Source: Novosphingobium sp.
GTDB taxonomy: Bacteria; Pseudomonadota; Alphaproteobacteria; Sphingomonadales; Sphingomonadaceae
DNA: 64,000 nucleotides
Direction: 5' to 3'
Assembly: GCF_027531025.1 (NCBI RefSeq)
Contig: NZ_JAPZQX010000003.1
Location: 600,190-664,189 of the forward strand
Part shown: positions 8,755 through 17,994 of the stretch, one piece after another
Layout of the letters: every line of letters starts with the position of its first letter
Numbering within the stretch: position 1 is the first letter of the stretch
Position numbers and translations under genes: made by a program
The notes under the pieces: model-generated
The model's database searches: none
The model's input: only the letters and a program-made list of their open reading frames with translations
Told to the model about the DNA's origin: nothing

Positions 8755-9597
8755 CTAACCGTTCCAGGCGGCAATCGTGGTGCGATGCAATTCGCGGCGA
8801 TAGCCTTCGTATCCGCCCGTCGCCTTGTGCAGGACTGAGCGGTTGTCCCACATTACCAGCATGCCCGGTTCCCAGCGGTGGCGATAGACGAACCGGTCGT
8901 CGCCCTGCCAGATCTGGAGCTCCATCAGCATCGCAATGGCCTCGTCCTGAGCCATGTCCTCAATGCCGATGATATACCCGAGCGTCGAATAGAACCCGCG
9001 CCGCCCGGTTTCGGGATGGGCCGGGACTAGCGGATGGGTCTGGGTCGCGAGGGCCGCCTCGCTGGGCCGGATATCCATGCTGCGGCCCTTGTCCCTGGCC
9101 CCATAGGTGCCATCGGGCGCATAGGGCATCCGGGCCGAATGGATCGCGATCAGATCGGCATATCGCGCCTGCTGATCCGGCGAAAGTGCCTCCCAGGCGG
9201 CGTGCTGGTTGGCGAACAGGGTATCGCCTCCGACGGGCGGAATCTCTACCGCATTGAGGCAGGTGCCTGAGGGCGGACGAGCCTGGAACGACCAGTCAGC
9301 GTGCCAGTTCTCTGCAAACAGCGGGGTCTGCTCGTCCGCCTCGCGCCGGATGGCAGCGATGTGCTGGCGTCCGGCAATCGGCGCGAAGAAGGGATCATCG
9401 CCAAATTCGCCAAAGCAGAGCGTGAACCGCTCAAGCTCGTCATCATTGAGATGCTGGTCTGGAAAGGCCAGCACGTGATGCTCCAGCCAGGCGGCGCGAA
9501 TTGCCGCGACCGTTTGGCTGTCGAGCGGTGCCTTCAGGTCAACCCCGGTAACGCGTGCGCCGCACGCTTGTCCGGAAGGTTCGACCCGCAGCGCCAT
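8755..9597 (-). CDS. TauD/TfdA family Fe(II)/2-oxoglutarate dioxygenase
   Basis: A 280-residue non-haem iron dioxygenase of the TauD/TfdA family, which couples 2-oxoglutarate decarboxylation to hydroxylation of a substrate. The metal triad is intact: H99 and D101 in WHADWSF, and distal H257 in SVLHKATGG. The 2-oxoglutarate arginine is R267 or R268 in YRRELHR. Length and spacing match E. coli TauD closely, but the substrate (taurine, 2,4-D-like ether, or another) cannot be read from sequence. The start ATG shares one base with the gyrA stop, and adhC follows 69 bp later on the same strand. An oxidative demethylation releasing formaldehyde would fit this context, but that is inference. Confidence 0.88.
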   Translation of the reverse strand: MALRVEPSGQACGARVTGVDLKAPLDSQTVAAIRAAWLEHHVLAFPDQHLNDDELERFTLCFGEFGDDPFFAPIAGRQHIAAIRREADEQTPLFAENWHADWSFQARPPSGTCLNAVEIPPVGGDTLFANQHAAWEALSPDQQARYADLIAIHSARMPYAPDGTYGARDKGRSMDIRPSEAALATQTHPLVPAHPETGRRGFYSTLGYIIGIEDMAQDEAIAMLMELQIWQGDDRFVYRHRWEPGMLVMWDNRSVLHKATGGYEGYRRELHRTTIAAWNG

Positions 9598-12338
9598 CAG
9601 TGCACCGTATCCCCGTTGACCGGCGCCTCATCGCCGCCGTCCTCACCCTCATCGGCCAGACGCACCGCGCTGACGACGTGTTCTTCGTCAGCCACGTTGA
9701 ACAAGCGTACCCCAGCGCTGCCGCGCCCGATCACGCGCAGGCTTTCCAGCGGCAGGCGGATCAGCTTGGCCTGGTCGGTCACCAGCATCAGCTGGTCGGC
9801 CTGGGCCGCCGGGAAGCTGGCCACCACCGGGCCATTGCGGGCAATGTTGTCGATGTTGGTGATGCCCTGGCCACCGCGCCCGGTCCGGCGATATTCGTAG
9901 GCCGAACTGAGCTTGCCATAACCATTGGCGCAGACAGTCAGAATGAACTGCTCGCGCTCGGCCATTTCGGCCATGCGGGCTTCCGGAATCGCCGGCGTCC
10001 CTTCCTTCTCGCCCTTCCACGGGGCGAAGCGGACATATTCCTCGCGCTCTTCGCTAGTCGTGCCGACGCGGTGCAGGATCGAAAGGCTGATCACCTCGTC
10101 ATCGCCCTTGAGCGTCATGCCGCGCACGCCGGTGGAAGTGCGGCTCTGGAACTCGCGGACTTCATCGCCGGCAAAGCGGATTGCCTTGCCCTGGCGCGTG
10201 GCCAGCAGCACGTCATCGCTCGCTTCAAGCAGGGCGACGCCGATCAGGCGATCATTGCTGTCATCCTCGAACCGCATGGCGAACTTGCCGTTGCTGGGGA
10301 TATTGGCGAAGGCATCCATGCTGTTGCGGCGGACATTACCCTTGGCCGTAGCGAAGACCACCGAGAGCTTGCCCCATTCTTCCTCGTTCTCGGGCAGGGG
10401 CAGCACGGTCTGGATGGTCTCGTCCTTGTCCAGCGCGGGCAGCAGGTTGACGATCGGGCGACCACGCGTGGCCGGGCCGCCTTCGGGCAGCTTCCAGACC
10501 TTGAGGCGATAGACCTTGCCCGCGGTCGAGAAGAACAGCACCGGATTGTGGGTGCTGGTAACGAACATGCTCGTCACCACGTCCTCGTCCTTGGTCGCCA
10601 TGCCGGCGCGGCCCTTGCCGCCGCGGTTCTGGGCACGGAAGGTCGAGAGTGGGGTGCGCTTGATGTAGCCGTCCATGGTCACGGTCACGACCATGTCATC
10701 GCGCTCGATCAGGTCCTCGTCCTCGATCCCGTCCGCGGCGGCGGTGATTTCGGAAACGCGCGGCGTGGCATAGGCTTCGCGAATCTGAACCAGTTCATCG
10801 CGCATCACGCCATAGAGCTTCGCCCGGTCAGCCAGGATCGAGAGGTATTCCGCGATGGCGAGCGCCAGTTCCTTGAGCTCGTCGCCAATTTCGTCGCGGC
10901 CCAGCGCGGTCAGGCGATGCAGGCGCAGATCGAGGATTGCCTTCACCTGGACTTCGGACAGGCGATAGGTTCCGCCGGTTTCCTCGGCGCTGGGCTCGAT
11001 CGCCTCGACCAGCTTGATATAGGGCGCGATCTCGCCAATCGGCCACTCACGGGTCACCAGCGTTTCGCGCGCGGCGGCCGGGTTGGGCGAACCACGAATG
11101 ATCCGCACCACTTCGTCGAGGTTGGTCACCGCCACTACCAGCCCAAGCAGGATATGGGCCCGGTCGCGCGCCTTGTTCAATTCGAACTTGGTGCGGCGCG
11201 TGATCACTTCCTCGCGGAAAGTGATGAAGCTGCTGATGATGTCGCGCAGCATCAGCACTTCCGGACGGCCACCTCGGATTGCCAGCATGTTGGCCGGGAA
11301 CGAGCTTTGCGCCGGAGTGTTACGCCACAACTGGTTGAGCACCACTTCGGGCGTGGCATCGCGCTTCAGGTCAATCACCACGCGCACACCGAGGCGGCTC
11401 GATTCGTCGCGAATGTCGGAAATGCCCTCGATCCGCTTGTCCTTGGCCGCTTCGGCAATCTTTTCCACCAAGCCCGACTTGCCGACCTGATAGGGAATGC
11501 TGGTCAGCACGATCGAGCGCCGGTCCCCTCGGCCTTCCTCGATCTCGTGACGACAACGCATGATGATCGAGCCGCGACCTTCGGTATAGGCCTTGCGCGC
11601 GCCGGACTGGCCCAGGATCAGCGGCGCCGTGGGGAAATCGGGCCCCGGAATGATCTCGAACAGTTCTTCCGAGGTGATCGCCGGATTGTCCATGTAGGCC
11701 AGGCAACCGTCGATCACTTCCCCCAGGTTGTGCGGCGGAATGTTGGTGGCCATGCCCACCGCGATCCCACCCGCGCCATTGACCAGCAGGTTGGGGAAGC
11801 GGGCTGGAAGCACGGTCGGCTCCTGCCGCGAACCATCGTAGTTCTCGGTAAAGTCGACCGTGTCCTTGTCGAGATCGTCGAGCAGCGAATGGGCCACCTT
11901 GGCCAGCCGCGCCTCGGTATAGCGCATCGAGGCCGGCGGATCGGGGTCCATCGAGCCGAAATTGCCCTGGCCATCGATCAGCGGCAGCCGCATCGACCAG
12001 TCCTGGGTCATGCGCGCGAGGGCATCATAGATCGCACTGTCACCGTGCGGGTGATAGTTACCCATCACGTCACCAACGATCTTGGCGCTCTTGCGATAGG
12101 GACGACCGGCAACAAACCCGCCTTCCTGGCTGGCGAACAGGATACGGCGGTGGACCGGCTTCAGGCCATCGCGCACATCGGGCAGCGCGCGGCTGACGAT
12201 CACGCTCATCGCGTAATCGAGGTAGCTGGTCTTCATCTCGTCGACGATGTCGACGCGCTGGAAACCGCCCTGCGGCCCGGTGGGGCCGCCAGTCGGTTCT
12301 GGACCTTCGGAATCGGGAATGTCTTGGTTATCGCTCAC
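9597..12338 (-). CDS. gyrA: DNA gyrase subunit A
   Basis: A 913-residue breakage-reunion subunit of DNA gyrase, which introduces negative supercoils with GyrB. The active-site tyrosine is Y140 in [11 protein letters not shown]. The quinolone-resistance region reads [12 protein letters not shown] with the susceptible-type residues S101 and D105 (E. coli S83 and D87). The C-terminal beta-pinwheel carries the GyrA box as [10 protein letters not shown]. The tail is acidic. The start is GTG at 12338 ([11 protein letters not shown]), giving a short polar N-terminal extension. The final TGA overlaps the dioxygenase ATG, so the downstream metabolic genes may share its transcript. Confidence 0.97.
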   Translation of the reverse strand: MSDNQDIPDSEGPEPTGGPTGPQGGFQRVDIVDEMKTSYLDYAMSVIVSRALPDVRDGLKPVHRRILFASQEGGFVAGRPYRKSAKIVGDVMGNYHPHGDSAIYDALARMTQDWSMRLPLIDGQGNFGSMDPDPPASMRYTEARLAKVAHSLLDDLDKDTVDFTENYDGSRQEPTVLPARFPNLLVNGAGGIAVGMATNIPPHNLGEVIDGCLAYMDNPAITSEELFEIIPGPDFPTAPLILGQSGARKAYTEGRGSIIMRCRHEIEEGRGDRRSIVLTSIPYQVGKSGLVEKIAEAAKDKRIEGISDIRDESSRLGVRVVIDLKRDATPEVVLNQLWRNTPAQSSFPANMLAIRGGRPEVLMLRDIISSFITFREEVITRRTKFELNKARDRAHILLGLVVAVTNLDEVVRIIRGSPNPAAARETLVTREWPIGEIAPYIKLVEAIEPSAEETGGTYRLSEVQVKAILDLRLHRLTALGRDEIGDELKELALAIAEYLSILADRAKLYGVMRDELVQIREAYATPRVSEITAAADGIEDEDLIERDDMVVTVTMDGYIKRTPLSTFRAQNRGGKGRAGMATKDEDVVTSMFVTSTHNPVLFFSTAGKVYRLKVWKLPEGGPATRGRPIVNLLPALDKDETIQTVLPLPENEEEWGKLSVVFATAKGNVRRNSMDAFANIPSNGKFAMRFEDDSNDRLIGVALLEASDDVLLATRQGKAIRFAGDEVREFQSRTSTGVRGMTLKGDDEVISLSILHRVGTTSEEREEYVRFAPWKGEKEGTPAIPEARMAEMAEREQFILTVCANGYGKLSSAYEYRRTGRGGQGITNIDNIARNGPVVASFPAAQADQLMLVTDQAKLIRLPLESLRVIGRGSAGVRLFNVADEEHVVSAVRLADEGEDGGDEAPVNGDTVH

Positions 12339-12612
12339 GCGGATTATCAGCCGGTTGTTGGCAGGAAAGTCGGTCAGTCACGACTAGGCCATGATGGCGC
12401 GAAAGGCCACCTCGGCATCCCGCCTGGAGCCGCTTTTCCACACCCAATCGGCCCTCTCTGAACGAACAGGACGAAACGCATTCAACGCAGGTTCAGTGGT
12501 ACGGGTCCATTGCGCAGCCAGTGTTGCCAAACTGGCGATTTAGGGCCAGTAGCAAGCGCGAAGGAAGTTCCGTCCAGCCCAATGGCCGGGCGATCGAGGA
12601 GTGAAGGAAACC
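12339..12612. other. Divergent intergenic region between gyrA and the secreted repeat protein
   Basis: This 274-bp region should hold the gyrA promoter (minus) and the promoter of the plus-strand gene at 12613. A GATAAT-like hexamer lies close to the gyrA GTG, but no convincing paired -35/-10 set, repeat or small gene is visible. Confidence 0.4.
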
Positions 12613-14067
12613 ATGCGTCGCACACCCATTCTGGCCCGTCCGCTCTATGCGGTTGCCATTTCGCTGGCTTCGCTTGCCGCTGCTGGCCTGCTGGCCACCC
12701 CGGCGCAGGCCCAGCGCGAAGACAGGAAGAAGGATGACAAGAAGGGCGCTGCCGTAGCCAAGCCGCCGCAGCCGACCAAGGCCTTCATTCCGGCCTACAC
12801 CGATCTCAAGGCCGCGCTGGATGCCGCTGCCAAGCGCGAGGACGTGATTGCAGCCAAGGCCAAGATCGCCGAAACCGAGAAAGCCTATCGCTCGGCCCGC
12901 GGTCGTGCCGCCCAAGATGCGGCGCGCGGTCAGTATGACGCCTCTGTGGCTGCTCTTGGTACCCTGCTGACCCCGGAAAAGGGCAAGGTCGAAAACGCCT
13001 TTGCCAAGGTCGGGAACGATGCCGACAAGTTCTATGCTGGCCAGCTCGCCTTCACCTATGGCGGCCTTGCGGTTGACAAGGCAACCCAGCGCCGTGGCCT
13101 GATGGCCATGATCGAGAGCGGCAATGTGCCGCCCGCCGAAGTGGGCAAGTACCACTACTATGCCGCCGGCTTTGCCTTCGACATGAAGGACTATGCCGCC
13201 GCTGAAGCCTCGCTGAAGTCAGCCATTGCGGCGGGCAACAGTGGTGACGATGTGAAGGGCCTGCTGGCCGAGGCCCAGAATTCGGCTGGTCGCCCGGCTG
13301 AAGGCCTGGCGACGTTCCGCCAGATGGTGGAAGGTGCCGTGGCCGCCGGCAAGGTGCCCGATGCCGACTGGCTCGAGCGCGGTGTCGTCATCTCCTACAA
13401 CAACAAGATGGGGCCGGAATCGGTCGAATGGGGCCTGCGCCGGATCGAACATCACCCGTCTCAGGCCGGATGGGTCGCAGCGGGCCAGATCATGCGTGAA
13501 AAGGGCGATTACGGCGCGATGGACTCGCTCGACATCTCCCGCGCGCTTGACCGGGCCGGTGCCCTAACCATCAGCACCCCTTCGGTGCAGCGTGAATACA
13601 TCGAGTATCTGCAGTCGGCCGTAGGCAAGGTCGGCGTGCTTTATCCGGGTGAAGTGGTCAAGATCGCCAACCAGGGCGTCAAGGTCACCGCGTTGCAGGC
13701 CTCCGATCCCTTCGTCCGCGATGCCCTGGCTGAAGCCAGCCGTCGCGTTGCAGCCGACCGCGCTTCGCTGCCGGGGCTTGAACGGGATGCCAAGGCCCCC
13801 ACGGCTGCCTTGCGGACCGTTCTGATCGCTGCCGATACCTTCCTTAGCTATGACCAGGCGGACAAGGCTGCCGAACTCTACAATATCGCTTTGGCCAAGC
13901 CCGGCGCTGACGCTGCGGCGATCCATCTGCGGCTTGGCATTGCTCTGGTGAAGCAAGGCAAGATGCCGGAAGCCGAAGCTGCTCTGGCCAAGGTAGAAGG
14001 CCCGCGCAAGCCAATTGCCCAGCTCTGGACGCTGGTTGCCAAGGGCAAGGTCGTCCCGACCAGCTAA
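12613..14067 (+). CDS. Exported helical-repeat (TPR-like) protein of unknown function
   Basis: A 484-residue protein starting MRRTPILARP with a hydrophobic stretch (residues about 13-28) and a signal-peptidase site near AQAQ, so it is probably periplasmic. A Lys/Asp-rich linker follows, then helical repeats resembling tetratricopeptide repeats: YHYYAAGFAFDMKDYAAAEASLKSAI (split here by position about 185-210), a second unit near AAELYNIALAKPG, and a last one near LRLGIALVKQGKMPEAEAAL. There is no enzymatic motif. ATG at 12613 is preferred to the GTG 12 bp upstream because AAGGA precedes it. It is followed by a strong terminator. A scaffold role in the envelope is a guess. Confidence 0.72.
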   Translation: MRRTPILARPLYAVAISLASLAAAGLLATPAQAQREDRKKDDKKGAAVAKPPQPTKAFIPAYTDLKAALDAAAKREDVIAAKAKIAETEKAYRSARGRAAQDAARGQYDASVAALGTLLTPEKGKVENAFAKVGNDADKFYAGQLAFTYGGLAVDKATQRRGLMAMIESGNVPPAEVGKYHYYAAGFAFDMKDYAAAEASLKSAIAAGNSGDDVKGLLAEAQNSAGRPAEGLATFRQMVEGAVAAGKVPDADWLERGVVISYNNKMGPESVEWGLRRIEHHPSQAGWVAAGQIMREKGDYGAMDSLDISRALDRAGALTISTPSVQREYIEYLQSAVGKVGVLYPGEVVKIANQGVKVTALQASDPFVRDALAEASRRVAADRASLPGLERDAKAPTAALRTVLIAADTFLSYDQADKAAELYNIALAKPGADAAAIHLRLGIALVKQGKMPEAEAALAKVEGPRKPIAQLWTLVAKGKVVPTS

Positions 14068-14092
14068 GGCAGCAATGGCTTAGTCATGTTCG

Positions 14093-14125
14093 AAAGGGCG
14101 GCGGGCAACTGTCGCCCTTTTTTTT
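14093..14125 (+). terminator. Rho-independent terminator after the TPR-like gene
   Basis: The stem AAAGGGCG (14093-14100) with CGCCCTTT (14113-14120) is followed by further T residues, giving eight Ts in a row (14118-14125). The GC core of five pairs plus A-T pairs and the T-run are classic. It lies 26 bp after the stop at 14067 and may also limit antisense read-through from the carbonic anhydrase gene. Confidence 0.85.
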
Positions 14126-14134
14126 CAGCTCTGC

Positions 14135-14776
14135 TCAATCGACGACGGCAAACTCGCCGGTGTGTTCATCCAGGACGTGCAGCAAGCCATCACTGATTGC
14201 GAAAAAGGCACCGCGTAGCTTCAGGCTGCCCTCCCGTTCCTTTTCCAGCACATGCGGAAAGGTCCGCAGGTTGGCGAGGCTGACCTTTACGCCGGCCATT
14301 TCCATCGCCCGCTCAGCTGCTGGCCCTTCGGTGCCATGGCGCAGTGCAACGGTGTGGCGCGCGCCATCGAGCAAGCCGATCCAGTCGGCCACGAAACCGC
14401 CTTCGCCGGGCGGCTTTCCCTGCAGTTCACGCGTCAGTGCCGCCTTGCACCCGCCGCACATCCCGTGACCCATCACCACGATCTGCCGCACTTCCAGTTT
14501 CTGGACGGCGAACTCGACGGCCGCCGAAACGCCATGCAGGCCGGGGGTAATCTCGAACGGCGGGACCAGTGCTGCAACATTGCGCACCACGAAGATCTCG
14601 CCCGGATCGACATCGAAGACCAGCGATGGATCAACCCGGCTGTCAGAACAGGCAATCACCATCAGCTTGGGTGACTGTCCTTCATGCGCCAGCAGATCAT
14701 AGCGCTCTTTTCGGCTCGGGTAGACTCCGGTGCGGAAGCGACGATAGCCCTCGAGCAGTTGCGCAAATTCAGGCAT
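14135..14776 (-). CDS. can: Beta-class carbonic anhydrase
   Basis: A 213-residue zinc enzyme that interconverts CO2 and bicarbonate. The zinc ligands and catalytic dyad are clear: C43 and D45-R47 in ACSDSRVDPS, and H104 and C107 in GHGMCGGC. The length is typical of bacterial beta carbonic anhydrases. The ATG at 14776 shares one base with the stop of the PII-like gene, so it is translated with that gene and sbtA. Its neighbours suggest it acts on bicarbonate imported by SbtA. No signal peptide is seen, so it is cytoplasmic. Confidence 0.94.
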   Translation of the reverse strand: MPEFAQLLEGYRRFRTGVYPSRKERYDLLAHEGQSPKLMVIACSDSRVDPSLVFDVDPGEIFVVRNVAALVPPFEITPGLHGVSAAVEFAVQKLEVRQIVVMGHGMCGGCKAALTRELQGKPPGEGGFVADWIGLLDGARHTVALRHGTEGPAAERAMEMAGVKVSLANLRTFPHVLEKEREGSLKLRGAFFAISDGLLHVLDEHTGEFAVVD

Positions 14777-15084
14777 CAGAAGCGCTCGCCACGGATCACC
14801 TCCACGTCCCACATCGTCAGCAGCAGGCCATGGCTGTTGAGCATCGGGGCCAGGACTTCGACCAGCACTTCCGCCTTCTCGATCGAGGAAATCGTCAGGA
14901 CGAGCGACTTGTCGGTGCCCATCACCCGCTCTTCGCGCCAGCGCCCGTCACGGCCACTGCCCGAAGTGACCGGCAGGACGGTCCAGCCGGTGATCTGGGC
15001 CTTGTCGATCGCGTCGGTCACGCGGCGCACAAGGGCGCTATCGACCAGGATTTCGATGCGCTTGCGGATCACGGTTTCGATCAT
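14776..15084 (-). CDS. PII-like (SbtB-type) signalling protein paired with bicarbonate transporter
   Basis: A 102-residue protein with the ferredoxin-like PII pattern: strand KRIEILVD, helix, ITGWTVLPV, a glycine-rich T-loop region SGSGRDGRW, then ISSIEKAEVLVEVLAPML. It lacks the uridylylated tyrosine segment of GlnB/GlnK, so it is not a nitrogen PII. Position between sbtA and a carbonic anhydrase matches SbtB-like PII proteins, which bind adenine nucleotides and gate SbtA. It is 7 bp downstream of sbtA and overlaps the carbonic anhydrase start. The effector is unknown. Confidence 0.8.
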   Translation of the reverse strand: MIETVIRKRIEILVDSALVRRVTDAIDKAQITGWTVLPVTSGSGRDGRWREERVMGTDKSLVLTISSIEKAEVLVEVLAPMLNSHGLLLTMWDVEVIRGERF

Positions 15085-15091
15085 GGCAGGG

Positions 15092-16063
15092 TCAACCGGC
15101 TAGCAGGCGGGACAGCGCGGCAAACAGGCTGATCCCGACCAGGATGTTGAAAGGGAAGGTGATTGACAGCGACATCGTCAGGTAGATACCCGGATCGGCC
15201 TGGGGCATGGCCAGCCGCATCGCGGCCGGAACGGCGATGTAGCTGGCGCTGGCGCAGAGTACGCCCAGCGCGGCGGCCGTCGCGACGTCCAGTCCGATCG
15301 CATGGCCTACCAGCACACCGAGCGTGCCGTTGAACAGCGGGAAAGCGATGGCCAGCACCACCAGACGCAGGTTGAGGGCGCGAGCGTCGATCAGGCGCCG
15401 CGCCGCGATCAGGCCCATGTCGAGCAGGAACAGGCAGAGCACGCCCTTGAACCCGCTCTCAAACAAGGGTTGCACTTCGGCATAGCCTTTGGGCCCCGCA
15501 ACCAGACCGATCGCGAAGCTGCCCAGCAGCAGCACGACAGAGGCGTTGAGGAACACCTCGCGAAGCAATTCGCCCCGTGAATGGCCATCGCCGCCCTGGC
15601 CGCGCCGCGCAAGCATCAGGCCAGAGAGGATCGCCGGGGTTTCCATCACCGCCAGCACCGCCACCATGAAGCCGGCCACCACCAGCCCGCCCGCGCCGAG
15701 AATCTCGTTGGCGGTGACATAGGTGACCACACTGACCGAGCCGTAATGCGCGGCGACAGCCCCGGCATTGGTCTGATCGAGCCGACCAAAGCTGCGCAAC
15801 AGGGCATAGGCCACGAGAGGAATGGCAAAGCTGAGCGCCACGCCAGCCGCCAATGCAGCCGCGACTTCCGCATTTACCCCGGACTTCGCCACGGCGACGC
15901 CGCCCTTCAGGCCAATCGCGGCCATCAGGTAAAGCGACATGCCCTTGGCCATGGCTTCCGGGATCGCCAGATCTGACCTCAGCGCGGAAGCCAGCAGCCC
16001 CAGCAGGAAGAAGAGGATCACCGGCGAGGCGAAGGGGGCAAACAGGCTTGCGTCCATAGCCAT
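15092..16063 (-). CDS. sbtA: Sodium-dependent bicarbonate transporter, SbtA family
   Basis: A polytopic inner-membrane protein of about 323 residues belonging to the SbtA (DUF897) family of Na+/HCO3- symporters, with about ten hydrophobic segments in two inverted halves. Family-typical segments are ALRSDLAIP and [11 protein letters not shown] in the first half, [16 protein letters not shown] after helix 4, and [18 protein letters not shown] in the second half. Start choice is uncertain: ATG at 16063 (MAMDASLF) or 16057; a frame starting farther upstream would overlap lipA. No clear ribosome binding site is visible for either. It is first in an operon with a PII-like regulator and a carbonic anhydrase. 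Confidence 0.88.
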   Translation of the reverse strand: MAMDASLFAPFASPVILFFLLGLLASALRSDLAIPEAMAKGMSLYLMAAIGLKGGVAVAKSGVNAEVAAALAAGVALSFAIPLVAYALLRSFGRLDQTNAGAVAAHYGSVSVVTYVTANEILGAGGLVVAGFMVAVLAVMETPAILSGLMLARRGQGGDGHSRGELLREVFLNASVVLLLGSFAIGLVAGPKGYAEVQPLFESGFKGVLCLFLLDMGLIAARRLIDARALNLRLVVLAIAFPLFNGTLGVLVGHAIGLDVATAAALGVLCASASYIAVPAAMRLAMPQADPGIYLTMSLSITFPFNILVGISLFAALSRLLAG

Positions 16064-16112
16064 GGCGCTAGCGCCATTGGCAAGCGGTGACAAGCGCACT
16101 AGATGGGCGGCC

Positions 16113-17060
16113 ATGAACGACCTCGCCAGCGCTCCGCACCCCGATCACGCCAAGCCGGAACGGCAACGCAAGCCGGACTGGATCCGCGTCAAGGCCCCCA
16201 CCAGCAAGGGCTATGGCGAAACGCGCAAGCTGATGCGCGACCTGAACCTCAACACTGTGTGCGAGGAAGCGGCCTGCCCGAACATCGGCGAATGCTGGAC
16301 CAAGAAGCACGCCACGGTGATGATCCTGGGCGATGTCTGCACCCGGGCCTGCGCGTTCTGCAACGTCAAGACCGGCATGCCGCGCGCGGTCGATCCGCTC
16401 GAGCCGGAGCACGTTGCGACGGCCGCGGCCAAGATGGGGCTGGAGCATATCGTGATCACCTCGGTTGATCGCGACGATCTGCCCGATGGCGGAGCGGGGC
16501 AGTTCGTCAAGGTGATCGAGGCGCTGCGCCGGACCACTCCGCAGACCACAATCGAGATTTTGACCCCCGATTTCCGTGGCAAGATGCACCAGGCGGTGGA
16601 AGTCATCGTGGCTGCCGGGCCCGATGTCTACAATCACAACCTGGAAACGGTTCCCCGTCTCTATCCGACCATCCGCCCCGGCGCGCGCTATTACGCTTCG
16701 TTGCGGCTGCTGGAAGAAGTGAAGCGCCACAATCCCATGATCTTCACCAAGTCCGGTATCATGCTGGGGCTGGGCGAGGAACGGCTGGAAGTCCACCAGG
16801 TGATGGACGACATGCGCACGGCAGGGATCGATTTCCTGACCATGGGCCAGTATCTGCAACCGACGCCCAAGCACGCCAAGGTAATCGATTTCGTGACCCC
16901 GCAGGCCTTCGATGCCTATGGCGCGATCGCCCGGGCCAAGGGCTTCCTGCAGGTGGCCTCCAGCCCGCTGACCCGGTCCAGCTATCATGCGGGTGACGAT
17001 TTCAAGGCCATGCGAGCGGCCCGCGAAGCTCAACTGGCCAAGGCGGCTGCACGCGGCTGA
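16113..17060 (+). CDS. lipA: Lipoyl synthase
   Basis: A 315-residue radical SAM enzyme that inserts two sulfurs into protein-bound octanoyl groups, making lipoyl cofactors for 2-oxoacid dehydrogenases such as the PDH E2 encoded at 40153-41421. The auxiliary cluster motif C50-x4-C55-x5-C61 ([12 protein letters not shown]) and radical SAM motif C76-x3-C80-x2-C83 (CTRACAFC) are present, as is the C-terminal RSSYHAG serine that ligates the auxiliary cluster. ATG at 16113 is preferred over longer in-frame starts that overlap sbtA. The stop overlaps the ratA start. Confidence 0.97.
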   Translation: MNDLASAPHPDHAKPERQRKPDWIRVKAPTSKGYGETRKLMRDLNLNTVCEEAACPNIGECWTKKHATVMILGDVCTRACAFCNVKTGMPRAVDPLEPEHVATAAAKMGLEHIVITSVDRDDLPDGGAGQFVKVIEALRRTTPQTTIEILTPDFRGKMHQAVEVIVAAGPDVYNHNLETVPRLYPTIRPGARYYASLRLLEEVKRHNPMIFTKSGIMLGLGEERLEVHQVMDDMRTAGIDFLTMGQYLQPTPKHAKVIDFVTPQAFDAYGAIARAKGFLQVASSPLTRSSYHAGDDFKAMRAAREAQLAKAAARG

Positions 17061-17521
17061 TGCCGGGCATCCGCGAAATCCGCCGGCTGCCCTGGAGCGC
17101 CGAGCAGATGTACGACCTGGTGGCCGATGTCGGCCGCTATGGAGAATTCCTGCCCTGGGTGGTGGCCACCCGCGTCCGTTCCGACAGCGAGGACGAGATG
17201 GTGGTCGACATGCTGGTCGGCTTCAATGCGCTGCGCGAAAAGTTCACTTCGCGCGTGCTCAAGCAGCGTCCGGGCCGGATTGAGGTGGTCTACCTCGACG
17301 GGCCGATGCGCGATCTCGACAATGTGTGGGAGTTCCGCAGCATCGCCGAAGGCGGTTGCGAGATCGACTTCGCGGTCAGCTTCACGTTCCGCAACGCCAT
17401 GTTCGAAAAGCTGGCCGGGCAATACTTCGACCGGGCGTTCCGCAAGATGGTCGGCGCCTTCGAGGCCCGCGCCGAAGTGCTTTACGGCAGCAGCAGTTCC
17501 AGCGCGACCAGCGTCGCCTGA
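17060..17521 (+). CDS. COQ10/RatA-type ubiquinone-binding START-domain protein
   Basis: A 153-residue polyketide-cyclase/START-like protein of the COQ10 family, which binds ubiquinone and helps its delivery to the respiratory chain (the E. coli homologue RatA was described as a toxin affecting ribosomes). Signature segments are [17 protein letters not shown] near the N-terminus and FKNAMFEKL-like [15 protein letters not shown] near residue 115. It shares one base with the lipA stop (TGATG). Its last 40 bp overlap the convergent pncC gene, including the serine-rich tail [11 protein letters not shown]. Confidence 0.88.
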   Translation: MPGIREIRRLPWSAEQMYDLVADVGRYGEFLPWVVATRVRSDSEDEMVVDMLVGFNALREKFTSRVLKQRPGRIEVVYLDGPMRDLDNVWEFRSIAEGGCEIDFAVSFTFRNAMFEKLAGQYFDRAFRKMVGAFEARAEVLYGSSSSSATSVA

Positions 17522-17982
17522 TGGCGCACCGTGGCGCGGCTTGAGCCGTCCAGCAGACGCTCCTCGGCTAGGGCCTCTTCCTCCCCTTGACCACGGATGG
17601 CGCGGGCAAAGACCACCGTGCCCACCGGCTTCTGCGGCGATCCACCGCCAGGCCCGGCGATGCCGCTGATTGCCACGGCCACGTCCGTGCCGCTGCGCTT
17701 GAGCGCACCCTGGGCCATGGCCCAGGCACAGGCGATGGAGACCGCACCGAAGGTATCGATGATGTCGGGATTGACGCCCAGCATTTCCTGCTTGGCCTCG
17801 TTCGAGTAGGTCACGAAACCCCGGTCGAGGACAGCGGATGAACCCGGAATCTCGGTGATCGCGGCAGCGACGAGCCCGCCCGTGCAGCTTTCAGCAAGCG
17901 CTACCGTGCGCCCGGCCGCCATGTTTTCCGCCACGACCCGGGCGGCGAGGGCGACGATGTCATCGGGCAACAGGCTATCCAC
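17482..17982 (-). CDS. pncC: Nicotinamide-nucleotide amidohydrolase (CinA C-terminal family)
   Basis: A 166-residue standalone CinA C-terminal domain that deamidates nicotinamide mononucleotide to nicotinate mononucleotide in the pyridine-nucleotide salvage cycle. Diagnostic motifs are [16 protein letters not shown] with the catalytic serine, [16 protein letters not shown], and [12 protein letters not shown]. The start is GTG at 17982 with GAGGAG upstream. It is last in a minus-strand run after ispDF and a hypothetical gene. Its 3' end overlaps the convergent COQ10-like gene by 40 bp, so the last 13 codons of both are read on opposite strands. Confidence 0.92.
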   Translation of the reverse strand: MDSLLPDDIVALAARVVAENMAAGRTVALAESCTGGLVAAAITEIPGSSAVLDRGFVTYSNEAKQEMLGVNPDIIDTFGAVSIACAWAMAQGALKRSGTDVAVAISGIAGPGGGSPQKPVGTVVFARAIRGQGEEEALAEERLLDGSSRATVRHQATLVALELLLP

Positions 17983-17994
17983 GAATCTTGCTCC

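Noticed and set aside
9555..12461. 968-residue open frame antisense to gyrA
   Set aside because: High-GC antisense frame over a clear gyrase gene; no conserved domain and His/Arg/Gly-rich shadow composition.
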